From contig JADYZZ010000070.1 of assembly GCA_020852865.1 (NCBI GenBank), forward strand, positions 1 through 64,000: 64,000 bases of DNA. The letters run 5' to 3'. The DNA comes from Rubrivivax sp. (GTDB lineage Bacteria > Pseudomonadota > Gammaproteobacteria > Burkholderiales > Burkholderiaceae_C). The first letter of the stretch is position 1. Every line of letters begins with the position of its first letter. Below, one piece after another: positions 12,741-26,324 of the stretch. Both the position numbers and the translations under genes were made by a program. The notes below the pieces were generated by a model. It worked only from the letters and a program-made list of their open reading frames with translations, had not been told where the DNA came from and ran no database searches.

Positions 12741-12929
12741 TTAGGCGGCGCACGGCAACGGCGCCGCCGACAGGGTGCGGCGCTGCGGGCGGTTGCGGCG
12801 CCGCAAGGCGCATCCGCTGCGCGCCTTGAGCATGCTCATGGCGGCCTGACCGACGAGGTGCAAGCTGCATGCAGCGGGCGCCGCGGCCCCGCAGGCGGGT
12901 TCGGCGCCGGCGTCATCGAGGAGATCGAC

Positions 12930-13892
12930 ATGCGCAGCAGCACCCGCAGAGAGTTCATTGGTGTCGTCACCGGCGCGGGCTTCGTCTGGCTGGGCGTCCC
13001 GGCGCCGGCTCGGGGGCAGTCCGAAGCCGTGGCCAGGCCGGCCGACGTCGGCAGCACGCGCCGGCTCGAAATCCTGCCCCTCGTCGACTGGGCCACGGCA
13101 TCGCCCGAGTTGCGCGGCGAGGCCGGCGTGTCCTACCTCGTGCGCACCGACGGCAGCACGATCCTGTTCGACGTCGGCGGCAACCTCGAGGGTACGGATC
13201 CGTCGCCGCTGGAAGCGAACATGCAGCGGCTGGGCGTGCGTCTGGCCGACATCGACACGATCGTCATCTCGCACCTGCACATGGACCACGTGGGCGGTCT
13301 ATCGTTCGCGCGCCAGGGCAGCTTCGCGCTGGGCAGACAGCAGGTCGACCTCGGCGGCAAGCGCGTGGTGGTGCCTACCGCGATGCGTTACCCCGGCGTC
13401 GAACCGCTCGTCGCGCGCACGCCCATGCGGCTGGCGCCGGGCGTGCTGACGACCGGAACGATCACCGGTGCGCTGCCGATCGGACCGGTGGACGAGCAGG
13501 CCTTGGCCGTGCGCGTGCAGGGCCGCGGCGTCGTGCTCGTCGTCGGCTGCGGTCACCAGGGCCTGGAGCGGCTGCTCGAGCGTACGGCCCGGCTGTTCGA
13601 CGAGCCGCTGTACGGCATCGTCGGCGGCCTGCACTACCCCGTACCGCACGGGCGCCTGTTCGCCGGCGGCGTCGACGTGCAGCGCTGGGCCACCTACGGC
13701 ACGGCGGCCGGCCCGAGTTCCGAGGACGTGCAGCGCCAGATCGATCTGCTCGCCGTCCGGCAGCCGCAGTGGGTGTCGCTGAGCCCGCACGACAGCAGCG
13801 ACGAGATGATCGAGCTGTTTCGCAAGACCTTCGGCGCGCGCTACCACGAGTTGCGCGTGGGCGAGGCGCAGGTGATCGTCGCGGCGCCGTAG
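12930..13892 (+). CDS. Metallo-beta-lactamase-fold hydrolase with Tat-like signal (COG1237-like)
   Basis: 320 residues. The N-terminus MRSSTRREFIGVVTGAGFVWLGVPAPARG is a twin-arginine type signal (TRREFIG). The core has the zinc motif SHLHMDHVGGL (His115, His117, Asp119, His120), a later VVGCGHQGLERLLERT and the C-terminal SPHDSS. The GCxHQG segment and ILFDVGGN-LEANMQRLGV pattern match the COG1237 group, related to archaeal dihydropteridine-ribofuranosyl-aminobenzene phosphate synthases. An exported member is unusual; the substrate is unknown. The start is supported by GAGGAG seven bases upstream; the longer track ORF from 12315 only runs over the antisense of sdaA. Confidence 0.85.
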   Translation: MRSSTRREFIGVVTGAGFVWLGVPAPARGQSEAVARPADVGSTRRLEILPLVDWATASPELRGEAGVSYLVRTDGSTILFDVGGNLEGTDPSPLEANMQRLGVRLADIDTIVISHLHMDHVGGLSFARQGSFALGRQQVDLGGKRVVVPTAMRYPGVEPLVARTPMRLAPGVLTTGTITGALPIGPVDEQALAVRVQGRGVVLVVGCGHQGLERLLERTARLFDEPLYGIVGGLHYPVPHGRLFAGGVDVQRWATYGTAAGPSSEDVQRQIDLLAVRQPQWVSLSPHDSSDEMIELFRKTFGARYHELRVGEAQVIVAAP

Positions 13893-14014
13893 GAGGGCCC
13901 GGGCTGCGCGCATTGCGTCGCGCGCCCGGCGGCGCCGGGCGCAGCCCGGATGCGCCGGGGCGCGCTTTCGTGGTGTCATCGGGGGCGACGCCCACCAGCC
14001 CAAGGAAGCACCCG

Positions 14015-14824
14015 ATGGACAGCGACACCCCGCAGGCCGGCGCACGCGCCGGCCGACTGGCCGGCCGCAAGGCCCTGATCACCGGCGCCAGCCGCGGCAT
14101 CGGCCGCGCGATCGCGCTGGCCTACGCCCGCGAGGGCGCGGATCTGTTGCTCACCGCGACGCGCGCCGATGCGCTCGCGGCCGTGCGCGACGAATGCGCG
14201 GCGCAGGGCGCGCGCGTGGCCCTGCATTGCGCCGATGTGGCGCAGCGCCCGGCGGTCGAGGGCCTGGTCGAGGCCGCGCTGGCGGCGCTGGGCGACATCG
14301 ACATCCTCGTCAACAACGCCGGCGTGTACCGCGCGGCGCGCCTGGTCGACTGCAGCCCCGAGGACTTCGACCGCGTCATGCAGGTCAACGTCTACGGCGC
14401 CTTTCACGTGCTGCAGCTCGTGCTCCGCCAGATGCAGCGGCAGCGCCGCGGCAAGGTCGTGAACATCGCCTCGAGCGCCGGCAAGTGGGGCTCGATGAAC
14501 CAGGCCGCGTACAACGCCAGCAAGCACGCGCTGGTGGGGCTGACGCGCTGCGCGGCGCTCGAGATGGCCGCGCACGGCGTCAACGTCAACGCCATCTGTC
14601 CGGGCTTCGTGCAGACCGACATGTTCGACGAGTTCCGCGTCCACGCCGAGATCCTCGGCGTGCCGTTCGAGCGGGTGATCGAAGGCGCGATCGCGCGCAT
14701 TCCGCTGCGCCGCGCGCTCGCGCCCGAGGAGGTTGCCGCGCTCGCGGTCTACCTCGGCTCGGCCGAGTCCGACGGCATGACCGGGCAGTCGCTGCTGCTC
14801 GACGGCGGCATGCTCATGGTGTGA
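14015..14824 (+). CDS. Short-chain dehydrogenase/reductase
   Basis: 269 residues of the classical SDR family: cofactor motif TGASRGIG (about 23-30), DINVNNAG-like segment DIDILVNNAGVYRA, catalytic Ser in NIASSAG and Tyr166-x-x-x-Lys170 in YNASKHAL, then NAICPGFVQTDM. The overall pattern is closest to 3-hydroxybutyrate dehydrogenase or 3-oxoacyl-ACP reductase-like enzymes, and the substrate is not certain. AAGGA lies upstream of ATG 14015. The C-terminus overlaps the convergent EamA gene by 11 bp. Confidence 0.92.
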   Translation: MDSDTPQAGARAGRLAGRKALITGASRGIGRAIALAYAREGADLLLTATRADALAAVRDECAAQGARVALHCADVAQRPAVEGLVEAALAALGDIDILVNNAGVYRAARLVDCSPEDFDRVMQVNVYGAFHVLQLVLRQMQRQRRGKVVNIASSAGKWGSMNQAAYNASKHALVGLTRCAALEMAAHGVNVNAICPGFVQTDMFDEFRVHAEILGVPFERVIEGAIARIPLRRALAPEEVAALAVYLGSAESDGMTGQSLLLDGGMLMV

Positions 14825-15744
14825 GGCGCGCGCGCAGCGCGGCGCGCCAGCGCGGCCACAGCAGATTGAGCGCGAGGCCGGCGATCACCAGCGCCGAGGC
14901 GCCGAGCTTGTACGCGGGCATCGGCTCGGCCAGCAGCAGCGCCGAGCTGCCCATGCCGAACACCGGCACGCCCAGCGCCCAGGGCGTGATCGTGGCCGCC
15001 GGGTGGCGCGCCAGCAGCCAGGCCCAGGCGGCGTAGCCGAACAGCGTGTTGCCGAAGGCCTGCCAGAGCACCGCGAGCCAGGTGCCGGGCCCGGCGGCGC
15101 CGATGCCCTGCCACACCGCGGCCGGCCCTTCGAACGCGAGCGCGAGCAGCGCCAGCGGCGGCACCGCGAAGATGCTCGACCACACCATGTAGCCGAGCAT
15201 GTCGACGCGCCCGGCGCGCCGGCTCACCAGGTTGCCGGCGGCCCAGGCGAGGGCAGCACCCAGCACCATCGCCACGCCCAGCGGCGTGCCGCCGGCGGCC
15301 TGGCTGTGCAGCACGAGCAGCACCAGACCGGCCGCCGCGAGCGCCAGCGCCACGAGCTGGTAGCGCTGCACGCGCTCGCCCTCGAAGGCCACCGCCAGCG
15401 CGATGGTGAAGAAGACCTGCGTCTGCACGACCAGCGAAGCCAGGCCGGGGGCGATGGCGCTGCGCAGCGCCAGATACAGCAGCGCGAACTGGCCGACGCC
15501 GATCAGCAGGCCGTATGCGGCCAGCTGGCGCCAGGGCACCCGCGGCCGCCGGATCCACAGCGCCGCCGGCGCGAAGGCCAGCGCGAAGCGCAGCGCCGCC
15601 ATCGTCAGGGGCGGCAGCGCATCGAGCGCCCAGCGGATGACGACGAAGTTGGTGCCCCACACCGCCACCACCGCGAGCGCGAGCAGCGCGTGCGGCCAGG
15701 GCAGTGTGTCGCCCGCCTTGTGTCCCGGCAGGCGCGTGCCCGCG

Positions 15745-15761
<17 letters not shown>
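14814..15761 (-). CDS. EamA/DMT family transporter
   Basis: 315 residues with 10 predicted membrane helices in two EamA repeats; typical starts are [38 protein letters not shown] and the second-half [43 protein letters not shown]. Relatives (YdcZ/RhaT/PagO-like drug/metabolite transporters) export amino acids or metabolites. The frame opens with GTG at 15761, overlapping the end of gcvP by 17 bp; a slightly later start cannot be excluded. The position right after gcvP suggests it is the last gene of the glycine-cleavage transcript. Confidence 0.88.
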
Positions 15762-18681
<2,920 letters not shown>

Positions 18682-18781
18682 GGCGGCGAACCGGCGCGCG
18701 GGCGGGGCGCGCGTGGCGGGCGGATGGGATGGAATGCGACGGGCGCGGGCAAGGCGGCGCCGGCGGCCCGGGCCGCGGCGT

Positions 18782-19156
18782 TCAGAGCGTCTTGAGCAGC
18801 GCGTCGTAGCCCGGCGGGTCCATCAGCGCATCGAACTGCTCCATGTGCGTGACATGCACCTTGAAGAACCAGCCGTGGCCGAGCGGATCGGTGTTCACGA
18901 GCGAAGGCTCTTCCTTGAGCCGCTCGTTGATCTCGACGACCTCGCCCTCCACCGGCATGTACAGGTCGGCCGCGGCCTTGACGCTTTCGACGACGCCGGC
19001 GACCTCGCCCTTCTTGTACGTGCGTCCGACCTCGGGCAGCTCGACGAAGACCACGTCGCCCAGCGCGTCCTGCGCGTGGTGCGTGATGCCGACGACGGCG
19101 GCTTCGTGGTCTTCGATGTTGATCCACTCGTGGTCGGGCGTGTACATCGTCGTCAT
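18782..19156 (-). CDS. gcvH: Glycine cleavage system H protein
   Basis: 124 residues, a single lipoyl-domain protein. The lipoylated lysine is Lys60 in [24 protein letters not shown]. The start YTPDHEWI and end [12 protein letters not shown] are typical. It shuttles the methylamine group between the P, T and L proteins. GAGGAG stands well before ATG 19156; [11 protein letters not shown] allows a second ATG three codons later. It lies between gcvT (77 bp upstream) and gcvP. Confidence 0.97.
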   Translation of the reverse strand: MTTMYTPDHEWINIEDHEAAVVGITHHAQDALGDVVFVELPEVGRTYKKGEVAGVVESVKAAADLYMPVEGEVVEINERLKEEPSLVNTDPLGHGWFFKVHVTHMEQFDALMDPPGYDALLKTL

Positions 19157-19233
19157 CGGCTGGCTCCTCGGATGCGGACTGGGGTTCTGGGGCATGGCGG
19201 CGCTCCTCGCGGCTCGTTCATGGCTTGACGGGT

Positions 19234-20370
19234 TCAGCCGCGGTGGTAACGGTGCGGCGTGAAGGGCATCGGGCTCACGCGCATCGGCACGCGCCGGCCG
19301 CGCACCTCGGCCAGCACCTCGCCTTGCGGCTGCGCGTGCTCGGTCAGCAAGTAGCCCATCGCGATCGGCCGGTCGACCGTGGGCGCGATGGTGCCGCTGG
19401 TGACGCGGCCGAGCTTGTGGCCGCGGGTGTCGACGAGCGGCGCGCCTTCGCGCACCGGCACGCGCTCGAGGGCGATCAGGCCGACGCGCTTGGTCGGCGC
19501 GCCGCCGGCCAGGTGGCGCTCGACGACGGCGGCGCCGGGGTAGCCGCCGGCACGCGCGCCGCCCGGGCGGCGCGCCTTCTGGATCGCCCAGGCCAGCCCC
19601 GCTTCGACCGGGCTGGTGTGCTCGTCGATGTCGTGTCCGTACAGGCACAGCCCGGCTTCGAGGCGCAGCGTGTCGCGCGCGCCCAGGCCGGCCGGTGCCA
19701 CGCCGGGCAGCGCGAGCAGCGCCTGGGCCAGCGCCACCGCGCCTTCGGCCGGCACCGAGATCTCGAAGCCGTCTTCGCCGGTGTAGCCCGAGCGCGTGAC
19801 GAAGCAGGGCAGGCCGGCGATCTCGAACAGGCCGCCGGTCATGAACACGAGGGTGCCCACACCGGGTGCGAGCCGGGTCAGCGCGCCGGCCGCGGCCGGC
19901 CCCTGGAGGGCGAGCAGGGCGCGCTCGGGCATCGCCTGCACGTGGCAGCGGTGGCCGATATGGGTATTCAGGTGTCTGACGTCGGCGTCCTTGCAGCCGG
20001 CATTGACGACGAGGAAGAGATCGCCGAAACCCTGCGCCGCGTCCTGCGGCGCGGGCCGCGTCACCATCAGATCGTCGAGGATGCCGCCTGCCGCGTTGGT
20101 GAAGACCGCGTAGCGCTGGCGGCCCGCCTCCAGCTCGAGCAGATCGACCGGCACCAGCGTCTCGAGCGCCGCCGCGGCCCCCGCGCCCACCAGCCGCAAC
20201 TGACCCATGTGGCTCACGTCGAACAGCGCCGCGGCGCTGCGGCAGTGGCGGTGTTCGGCGATCAGCCCCTGCGGGTACTGCACCGGCATCGCGTAGCCGG
20301 CGAAGGGCACCATCTTGGCGCCCAGCTCGAGGTGCAGGTCGTGCAGGGGGGTCTGGAGCAGCTCGGACAT
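19234..20370 (-). CDS. gcvT: Glycine cleavage system T protein, aminomethyltransferase
   Basis: 378 residues. MSELLQTPLHDLHLELGAKMVPFAGYAMPVQY, FDVSHMGQLRL, SGYTGEDGFEI and the C-terminal barrel (GRVTSGTIAPTVDRPIAMGYL) are all characteristic of GcvT. It transfers the one-carbon unit from aminomethyl-GcvH to tetrahydrofolate, releasing ammonia. I chose ATG 20370 because GGAAGGAA precedes it and the family starts here; the track start at 20406 adds 12 non-conserved residues. First gene of gcvTHP, preceded directly by a glycine riboswitch. Confidence 0.96.
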   Translation of the reverse strand: MSELLQTPLHDLHLELGAKMVPFAGYAMPVQYPQGLIAEHRHCRSAAALFDVSHMGQLRLVGAGAAAALETLVPVDLLELEAGRQRYAVFTNAAGGILDDLMVTRPAPQDAAQGFGDLFLVVNAGCKDADVRHLNTHIGHRCHVQAMPERALLALQGPAAAGALTRLAPGVGTLVFMTGGLFEIAGLPCFVTRSGYTGEDGFEISVPAEGAVALAQALLALPGVAPAGLGARDTLRLEAGLCLYGHDIDEHTSPVEAGLAWAIQKARRPGGARAGGYPGAAVVERHLAGGAPTKRVGLIALERVPVREGAPLVDTRGHKLGRVTSGTIAPTVDRPIAMGYLLTEHAQPQGEVLAEVRGRRVPMRVSPMPFTPHRYHRG

Positions 20371-20439
20371 CTCGATTCCTTCCCGTTGGACAGGGCCCCA
20401 CGCCAACGACGCCGCGCATGGCTTGGTGCCTGGGGCCCC

Positions 20440-20645
20440 CCGCTGTCCGCTTTACCTGAGAGATTCGGCGCCGCCGCGCCGGCTGCGTGCCGGCCGTCGG
20501 GCCTTGCCCCTTCGGTGGACGGCCTTCGGGTCGCCCCGGGCCGCCTCTCTCCAGTGAGGAAGGAAGTCAGTCCGCTTTGCCTGAGCGTTCGGGAGCCTGC
20601 CCTGCGCCTTCGGCGGCCCCGCTCGCGCGGAGCTCTCTCCTGACG
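20440..20645 (-). promoter_or_regulatory. Tandem glycine riboswitch (two aptamers) upstream of gcvT
   Basis: Read on the minus strand, the leader has two copies of the gcvT-type aptamer core. Aptamer 1 runs from GGAGAGAGCTCC (about 20640) through GCCGAAGGCGCA to CGCTCAGGCAAAGCGGAC (about 20570). Aptamer 2 runs from GGAGAGAGGCGG (about 20552) through CCGAAGGGGCAAG to ATCTCTCAGGTAAAGCGGAC (about 20443). Spacing between them is about 18 nt. The conserved CTCAGG-N-AAA-N-GGAC and CCGAAGG blocks are directly visible. Established knowledge: such RNAs switch on gcv operons when glycine binds. The 3' end lies about 70 nt before the gcvT start; the expression platform was not resolved. Confidence 0.93.
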
Positions 20646-20733
20646 CGGCCAGTTTAGCAGCGCCGGCCGCGCCGGCCGCGGCGCGTGCGCCGTGGTGCAA
20701 TGCCGCTCCCGCCGACTCGCCCGCCCCGACCGC

Positions 20734-21534
20734 ATGAGCTCCGACGACGCCCGGACCGTTTCGCGCCTGCTGCGCGCGCACCGTTCGATCCGCCGCTTCG
20801 AGCCGCGCGCGGTCGACCCCGCGCTGCTCGACGCCGCGCTCGACGATGCCCTGCGCGGCTCGTCTTCGAGCGGCAACCTCAACATGGTGTCGGTCATCGC
20901 CACGCGCCAGCCCGAGCGCAGGCGCCGCCTGTACGAACTGCATTTCGAGCAGCCGATGGTGCTTGAGGCGCCGCTCGTGCTGACCTTCTGCGCCGACACG
21001 CTGCGCACGCGGCGCTGGCTGGCGCTGCGCGGCGCGCGGCCGGGCTTCGCCGACTTCGTGAGCTGGCACGTGGCCGCCTTCGACGCCGTCATCCTCGCGC
21101 AGAGCGCGGCGCTGGCGCTGGAGAGCCGCGGCCTGGGCATCTGCTACATGGGCACCACGCTGCACGCGATGGACGCGATCGCCGAGTTCCTCGGCTGCCC
21201 CGAGACCTGCCTGCCGGTGACAAGCCTGGTGGTGGGCTGGCCGGCCGAGGCGCCGGCGCAGCGCGACCGCCTGCCCGCCAGCGCCTGGCTGCACGAAGAG
21301 CGCTACCACGACGCCACGCCGCAGACGATCGAGCGCGACTTCGCCGACCGCGAGCGTCGCGGCCGCGAGCGCTACCTCGCGCTCGGCCCGGAGGTGGCCG
21401 AGCGCTGGCGCGAGCACGGCATCGAGTCGCTCGCGCAGTTCTACACCAGCAAGATCAAGTACGACCCCGATGTCTTCGCCGCGGACTCGCAGGCGCTGCG
21501 CGCGCTGCTCCAGGAGCGCGGCTTCCTGCGCTGA
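20734..21534 (+). CDS. Nitroreductase family protein
   Basis: 266 residues. The N-terminal LLRAHRSIRRFEPRAVDPALLDAALDDALRGSSSSGNLNMVSVI is the FMN-binding start of NAD(P)H-dependent nitroreductases (NfsA/FRP-like), followed by DFVSWHVAAFDAVILAQSAALALESRGLGICYMGTT. It probably reduces nitroaromatics, flavins or quinones in the cytoplasm as an FMN dimer. The C-terminal YTSKIKYDPDVFAADSQALRALLQERGFL is family typical. ATG 20734 gives the natural N-terminus; the track GTG at 20692 falls close to the riboswitch side and was not used. It is divergent from gcvT. Confidence 0.9.
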   Translation: MSSDDARTVSRLLRAHRSIRRFEPRAVDPALLDAALDDALRGSSSSGNLNMVSVIATRQPERRRRLYELHFEQPMVLEAPLVLTFCADTLRTRRWLALRGARPGFADFVSWHVAAFDAVILAQSAALALESRGLGICYMGTTLHAMDAIAEFLGCPETCLPVTSLVVGWPAEAPAQRDRLPASAWLHEERYHDATPQTIERDFADRERRGRERYLALGPEVAERWREHGIESLAQFYTSKIKYDPDVFAADSQALRALLQERGFLR

Positions 21535-21645
21535 ACGCCCGCGCGGGGTGCGCGCGCCGTTCGACCCGATGCGGCGCGGCCGCTGTACGCGATCCTGCGC
21601 GCGCGGACTGGGCCGGCGGGCTGGGCGCGCAGGCGGGGCGGGCGC

Positions 21646-22724
<1,079 letters not shown>

Positions 22725-22728
<4 letters not shown>

Positions 22729-24479
22729 GGCTTGCCCGCGTGGCCCGCCGGCCGTGCGGCGTTGCGGCTGCCGGTGCGCTCGACCACCCAATGCGACAGC
22801 CAGGTGCCCAGCGCCACGACGACGACGGCGAGAACACCCAGCGCCGCGCCGGGGCCGCGCCCGGCCGCGCTCTGCATGTAGAGATAAATGCCGTAGCTCA
22901 TCGGCGAGAGCGAGTCGCGCGCGACCAGCAGCATCGTCGCCGACAGCTCCACCGCCGCAGTGATGAAGCTGGTGACGAAGCCGGCGAGGATGCCGCCGGC
23001 CATCAGCGGCACGACGACGCGGCGGATCGTGCGCAGCGGCGTCGCGCCCAGGCTTTCGGCCGCCTCCTCGAGCGACACGTGCAGCTGCTGCAGCGCCGCC
23101 ATGCAGCTGCGCAGGGCGTAGGGCAGGCGGCGCACGGCGTAGGCGAGCATGATCATGCCCCAGGTGCTGGTGAGCAGGGTGTCGGTGCCGGGCAGCGTGA
23201 GGCCGCGGAACAGCCGCAGGTAGCCGATCGCCAGCACCAGACCGGGCACCGCGAGCGAGGCCGTGGCGATGCCGTCGAGCCAGCGCCGCGCCGGCAGCCG
23301 CGTGCGCAGGATGAGGTAGGCGATCGTCACGCCCAGCACGACGTCGAGCCCGGCCGCCAGGCTGCAGTAGACGAGCGTGTTGCGGATCATGCCGCCGGCC
23401 TCGTCGAACACGGTAGCGTAATGCGCCAGCGTGTAGGCGTCGGGCAGCGGCGAGAAGCTCCACACGCGCGCCACGCTGAGCAGGGCCAGCCCGAGGTGCG
23501 GGCTGAGCGTGAGCAGGAGCACGAACGCGATCCAGCCGTAGGCGGCGAGCGCGGCGCCCGTGCCCAGACGCCGGCGCGCGATGCCCGTGCCGCCTTTTTG
23601 CAGCGTCGAGAACTCGCGCCCGCGCAGCATGCGCGCGGCCAGCGCCATCGCCGCGATCGACAGGCCGATCATGATCACGCTGATCACGTAGCCCAGCGGG
23701 TCTTCGAGCCCGACCTGCGTGATGCGCAGATAGGCCTGCGGCGCGAGCAGGTTGGTCTGGCCCATCACCAGCGGCGTGCCCAGGTCGTCGAACACCTTGA
23801 CGAAGACGAGCGAGGCGCCGGCCACGTAGCCCGGCAGCGCGAGCGGGAAGACGACGCGCCGGAACAGGCGCCAGCCGCGGCAGCCGAGGTTGAGCGCCGC
23901 CTCCTCCATCGCGCCGTCGATGTTGCGCAGCGCCGCGGTCAGGTTGAGCAGGATGAAGGGGAAGTAGTGGATCGCCTCGACGAAGACGACGCCCTCGAGC
24001 CCCTCCATCAGCGGCAGCGACGCGCCGAAGGCCTCGCCCAGCAGCAGGTTGACGCTGCCGTTGCGCCCGAAGATCAGCTGCAGCGCCACCGCGCCGACGA
24101 AGGGCGGCATCACCAGCGGCAGCACGCCCAGCGTCTGGATGAGGAGGGCGCCGCGGAACTCGAAGCGCACCGTGAGGTACGCCAGCGGCACCGCCAGCAG
24201 CGAGGCCCAGACGGTGGCCATCAGCGCCACGTACAGGCTGTTGAAGAAGGCCTCGCGCATCAGCCCCTGGCCGAAGAAGGCGCCGAAGTGGCCGAACGTG
24301 AAGCTGCCGTCGGCCTCGACGAAGGCGGTGACGAACACCTGCGCCAGCGGCAGCACGAGAAACAGCAGCAGAAAGCCGAGCACCAGCGCGCCGGCCAGCC
24401 AGACGCCGGGGCGCACCGCGGCGAGCGCCGCCAGGCGCGGCGTGCGCAGCGGGACTCGCGCCTGCGCGGGCGCGTGCAT
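22725..24479 (-). CDS. ABC importer permease, fused double-domain (FbpB-like)
   Basis: 584 residues with about 12 membrane helices and two EAA loops: EEAALNLGCRGWRLFRRVVFPLALPGYVAG and EEAAESLGATPLRTIRRVVVPLMAGGILAG. This is the fused form in which both transmembrane domains are on one chain, as in FbpB (ferric iron) and aminoethylphosphonate importers. It forms the membrane channel for the substrate delivered by the binding protein downstream in coordinates. It follows the binding-protein gene after 49 bp and overlaps the ATPase start by 4 bp. Confidence 0.93.
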
Positions 24480-24528
24480 CAGCGGCAGCGCAGCATGGCG
24501 CGCGCCGCGGGCTGCGGGCGCTGGCGCA

Positions 24529-25851
24529 TCAGCGCAGCAGGCCCAGCGCCTGCTCGGCCAGCCCCTTGGCGCGCAGGTAGGCCTCGCGCGCGTGCGCGTT
24601 CCAGCGGTCTTCCAGGCCGGTGACCTGCTTGTTCACCGCGGCGTCCTTCTTGTTGGCGGCGAAGAGCGCGAGGAATTCCTTGTCGCCGGCCAGCTTGGCG
24701 CCCACCACCGGCTGGAACGCGAGGTCGCGCGCCTGCTTGACGAGCGCCGCGGCATTGGCGTTGGGCTTGCGCGCCAATGCCGCCTCGGCCTCGTGGATGG
24801 CCTTGGTGGCCGCCTGCAGTTCCTTGAAGCGGAAGGTGATGGTCTGGTCGAACATCGCCGAGACGACGTTGTAGCGCGTCTCGGAGAGATCGGAATCGAA
24901 GTGCACCTTGGCGCGCTTGGCGATCTCGAAGGCGTTGGGGTAGCCCGGCGGCGGCTCGAGCTGATCCGGCGGCAGGATCGACAGGCGCGAGATCTTCGGG
25001 TCGAACAGCAGCTGCTGGCCCTCGGTGGAGACGGTGTAGGCGATGAACTTCCTCGCCTCCTCGGCGTTCTTGCCGCCGGCCACGAGCGCGATGTTGGCCG
25101 GCACGACGGCGGTCACGTCGGGGTAGGCGAAGTCGACCGGAAAGCCGCTGTACTTGCCCGCCAGGCCGAAGAAGTCGACCACCAGGCCGATGCCGAACTG
25201 GCCGTTGTTGACGCCGTCGGGCACGCCGAAGCTGCGCTCGGTGACGGCGGCGCAGTTGCCGACGATCTGCAGGATCTGCGACCAGCCCTTGTCCCAGCCT
25301 TCGCCCTGCAGCAGCGTCTCCACCGTGAGGTGCGTGGTGCCCGAGCGCGAGGGCGAGCTGATCGCCACATGGCCGAAGTACACGGGCTTCATCAGATCGG
25401 CCCATTGCCTGGGCACCGGCAGCTTGTGGGCCGCCATGTAGCGCGTATTCCACATCAGGCCGTAGCCGGCCAGCGCCTGGCCGAGGTACAGACCCTGCGG
25501 GTTGTTGATCGGATAGGCGCCCACCTTGGCCGGCGCCGCCTTGTTGGCCAGCGCCGCGATGTTGTCGAGCAGCTTCAACCCGGCCAGCACCTCGAAGGCG
25601 TCGGGCGCGCTGGCCCAGAACACGTCGGGCCGCTGGCCCGCGGGCAGCTCGCGCACGTAGGCGATGCCCTGGATCGTGTTCTTGTTCAGGATCTCGACCT
25701 TGATGCCGGGGTTGGCCTTCTCGAAAGCGCTCTTGTAGGCCTGCGTGAGGTCTTTCGGGAACGAGGTCACGACGGTCACGGTGCCGGCGGCGGCAGGCCC
25801 GGCGGGCCAGACGAGGGCGAGGGCGGCGGCAAGAGCAAGGCGCAGCAACAT
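24529..25851 (-). CDS. ABC importer periplasmic substrate-binding protein (family 1)
   Basis: 440 residues beginning with a cleavable Sec signal (MLLRLALAAALALVWPAGPAAAG), then TVTVVTSFPKDLTQAYKSAFEKANPGIKVEILNKNTIQGIAYVRELPAGQRPDVFWASAPDAF, the pattern of the AfuA/FbpA-like COG1840 group. The substrate may be ferric iron, a phosphonate or another small anion; no Tyr-Tyr iron motif could be confirmed by eye. First gene of the importer operon, order binding protein-permease-ATPase. ATG 25851 was preferred over the 64-residue longer track start because of the signal peptide. Confidence 0.91.
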   Translation of the reverse strand: MLLRLALAAALALVWPAGPAAAGTVTVVTSFPKDLTQAYKSAFEKANPGIKVEILNKNTIQGIAYVRELPAGQRPDVFWASAPDAFEVLAGLKLLDNIAALANKAAPAKVGAYPINNPQGLYLGQALAGYGLMWNTRYMAAHKLPVPRQWADLMKPVYFGHVAISSPSRSGTTHLTVETLLQGEGWDKGWSQILQIVGNCAAVTERSFGVPDGVNNGQFGIGLVVDFFGLAGKYSGFPVDFAYPDVTAVVPANIALVAGGKNAEEARKFIAYTVSTEGQQLLFDPKISRLSILPPDQLEPPPGYPNAFEIAKRAKVHFDSDLSETRYNVVSAMFDQTITFRFKELQAATKAIHEAEAALARKPNANAAALVKQARDLAFQPVVGAKLAGDKEFLALFAANKKDAAVNKQVTGLEDRWNAHAREAYLRAKGLAEQALGLLR

Positions 25852-26324
25852 CGGGACGGATCTCCGGCTGGGGTGGGCGGGGTCACGGAAAGGCCGACCA
25901 TACCCCGCGCTCGGCGACGCGGGCATCAGGGGTGTCCGCAGGGTGGGGTGCCCCGGCCCCGCTGCGATCGGTGGCCCTGTCTTCAGGACCCGTGGTCCCG
26001 GCCCTCCACGCCAGCCCGAATGCCGATGCCGCCGGCTGCGCATGCGCGCTGCCGGTTGCCCAGGCGACGCGCTTGGTCTTCGACGCGGCCGATCACGCCC
26101 CGAGCCGGTCCGACCTGCAGGCTATCGGCGAAGTCCGTGCGCGGCTGTCCAACACCGCGGCGCCGGCGTTCGCGGTGCGCGTGGTCGCGCTCGAAGGCGG
26201 CCGTGCCGCGGCGATCGCGGAGCCCGACCGCCCGCTGCACGGCGCTCTGAGGTAGAACACGCGCTGCCGGGCCGCCACGGTGTGCGGCACGCGAGGCCGC
26301 CGACCACCGACCGGAGAACGAGAG
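25852..26324. other. Intergenic region between two divergent genes
   Basis: 473 bp separate the importer operon (minus) and the glutamate dehydrogenase gene (plus). The only open frame worth noting is 25932-26255 on the plus strand (GTG start, 107 codons, high GC at third positions, ending PDRPLHGALR). It contains a CAC-type cysteine pair, no recognisable domain and no ribosome binding site, so I do not call it a gene. Promoters for both flanking genes should lie here, but none was clear. Confidence 0.5.

Noticed and set aside
12930-13892. Beta-lactamase (antibiotic resistance) interpretation of the metallo-hydrolase
   Set aside because: The GCGHQG and length pattern fit COG1237-like hydrolases, not class B beta-lactamases.
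25932-26255. 107-codon GTG frame between importer operon and glutamate dehydrogenase gene
   Set aside because: GC-rich third positions are not decisive in this genome; no ribosome binding site, domain or signal peptide is present, and it occupies a divergent promoter region.
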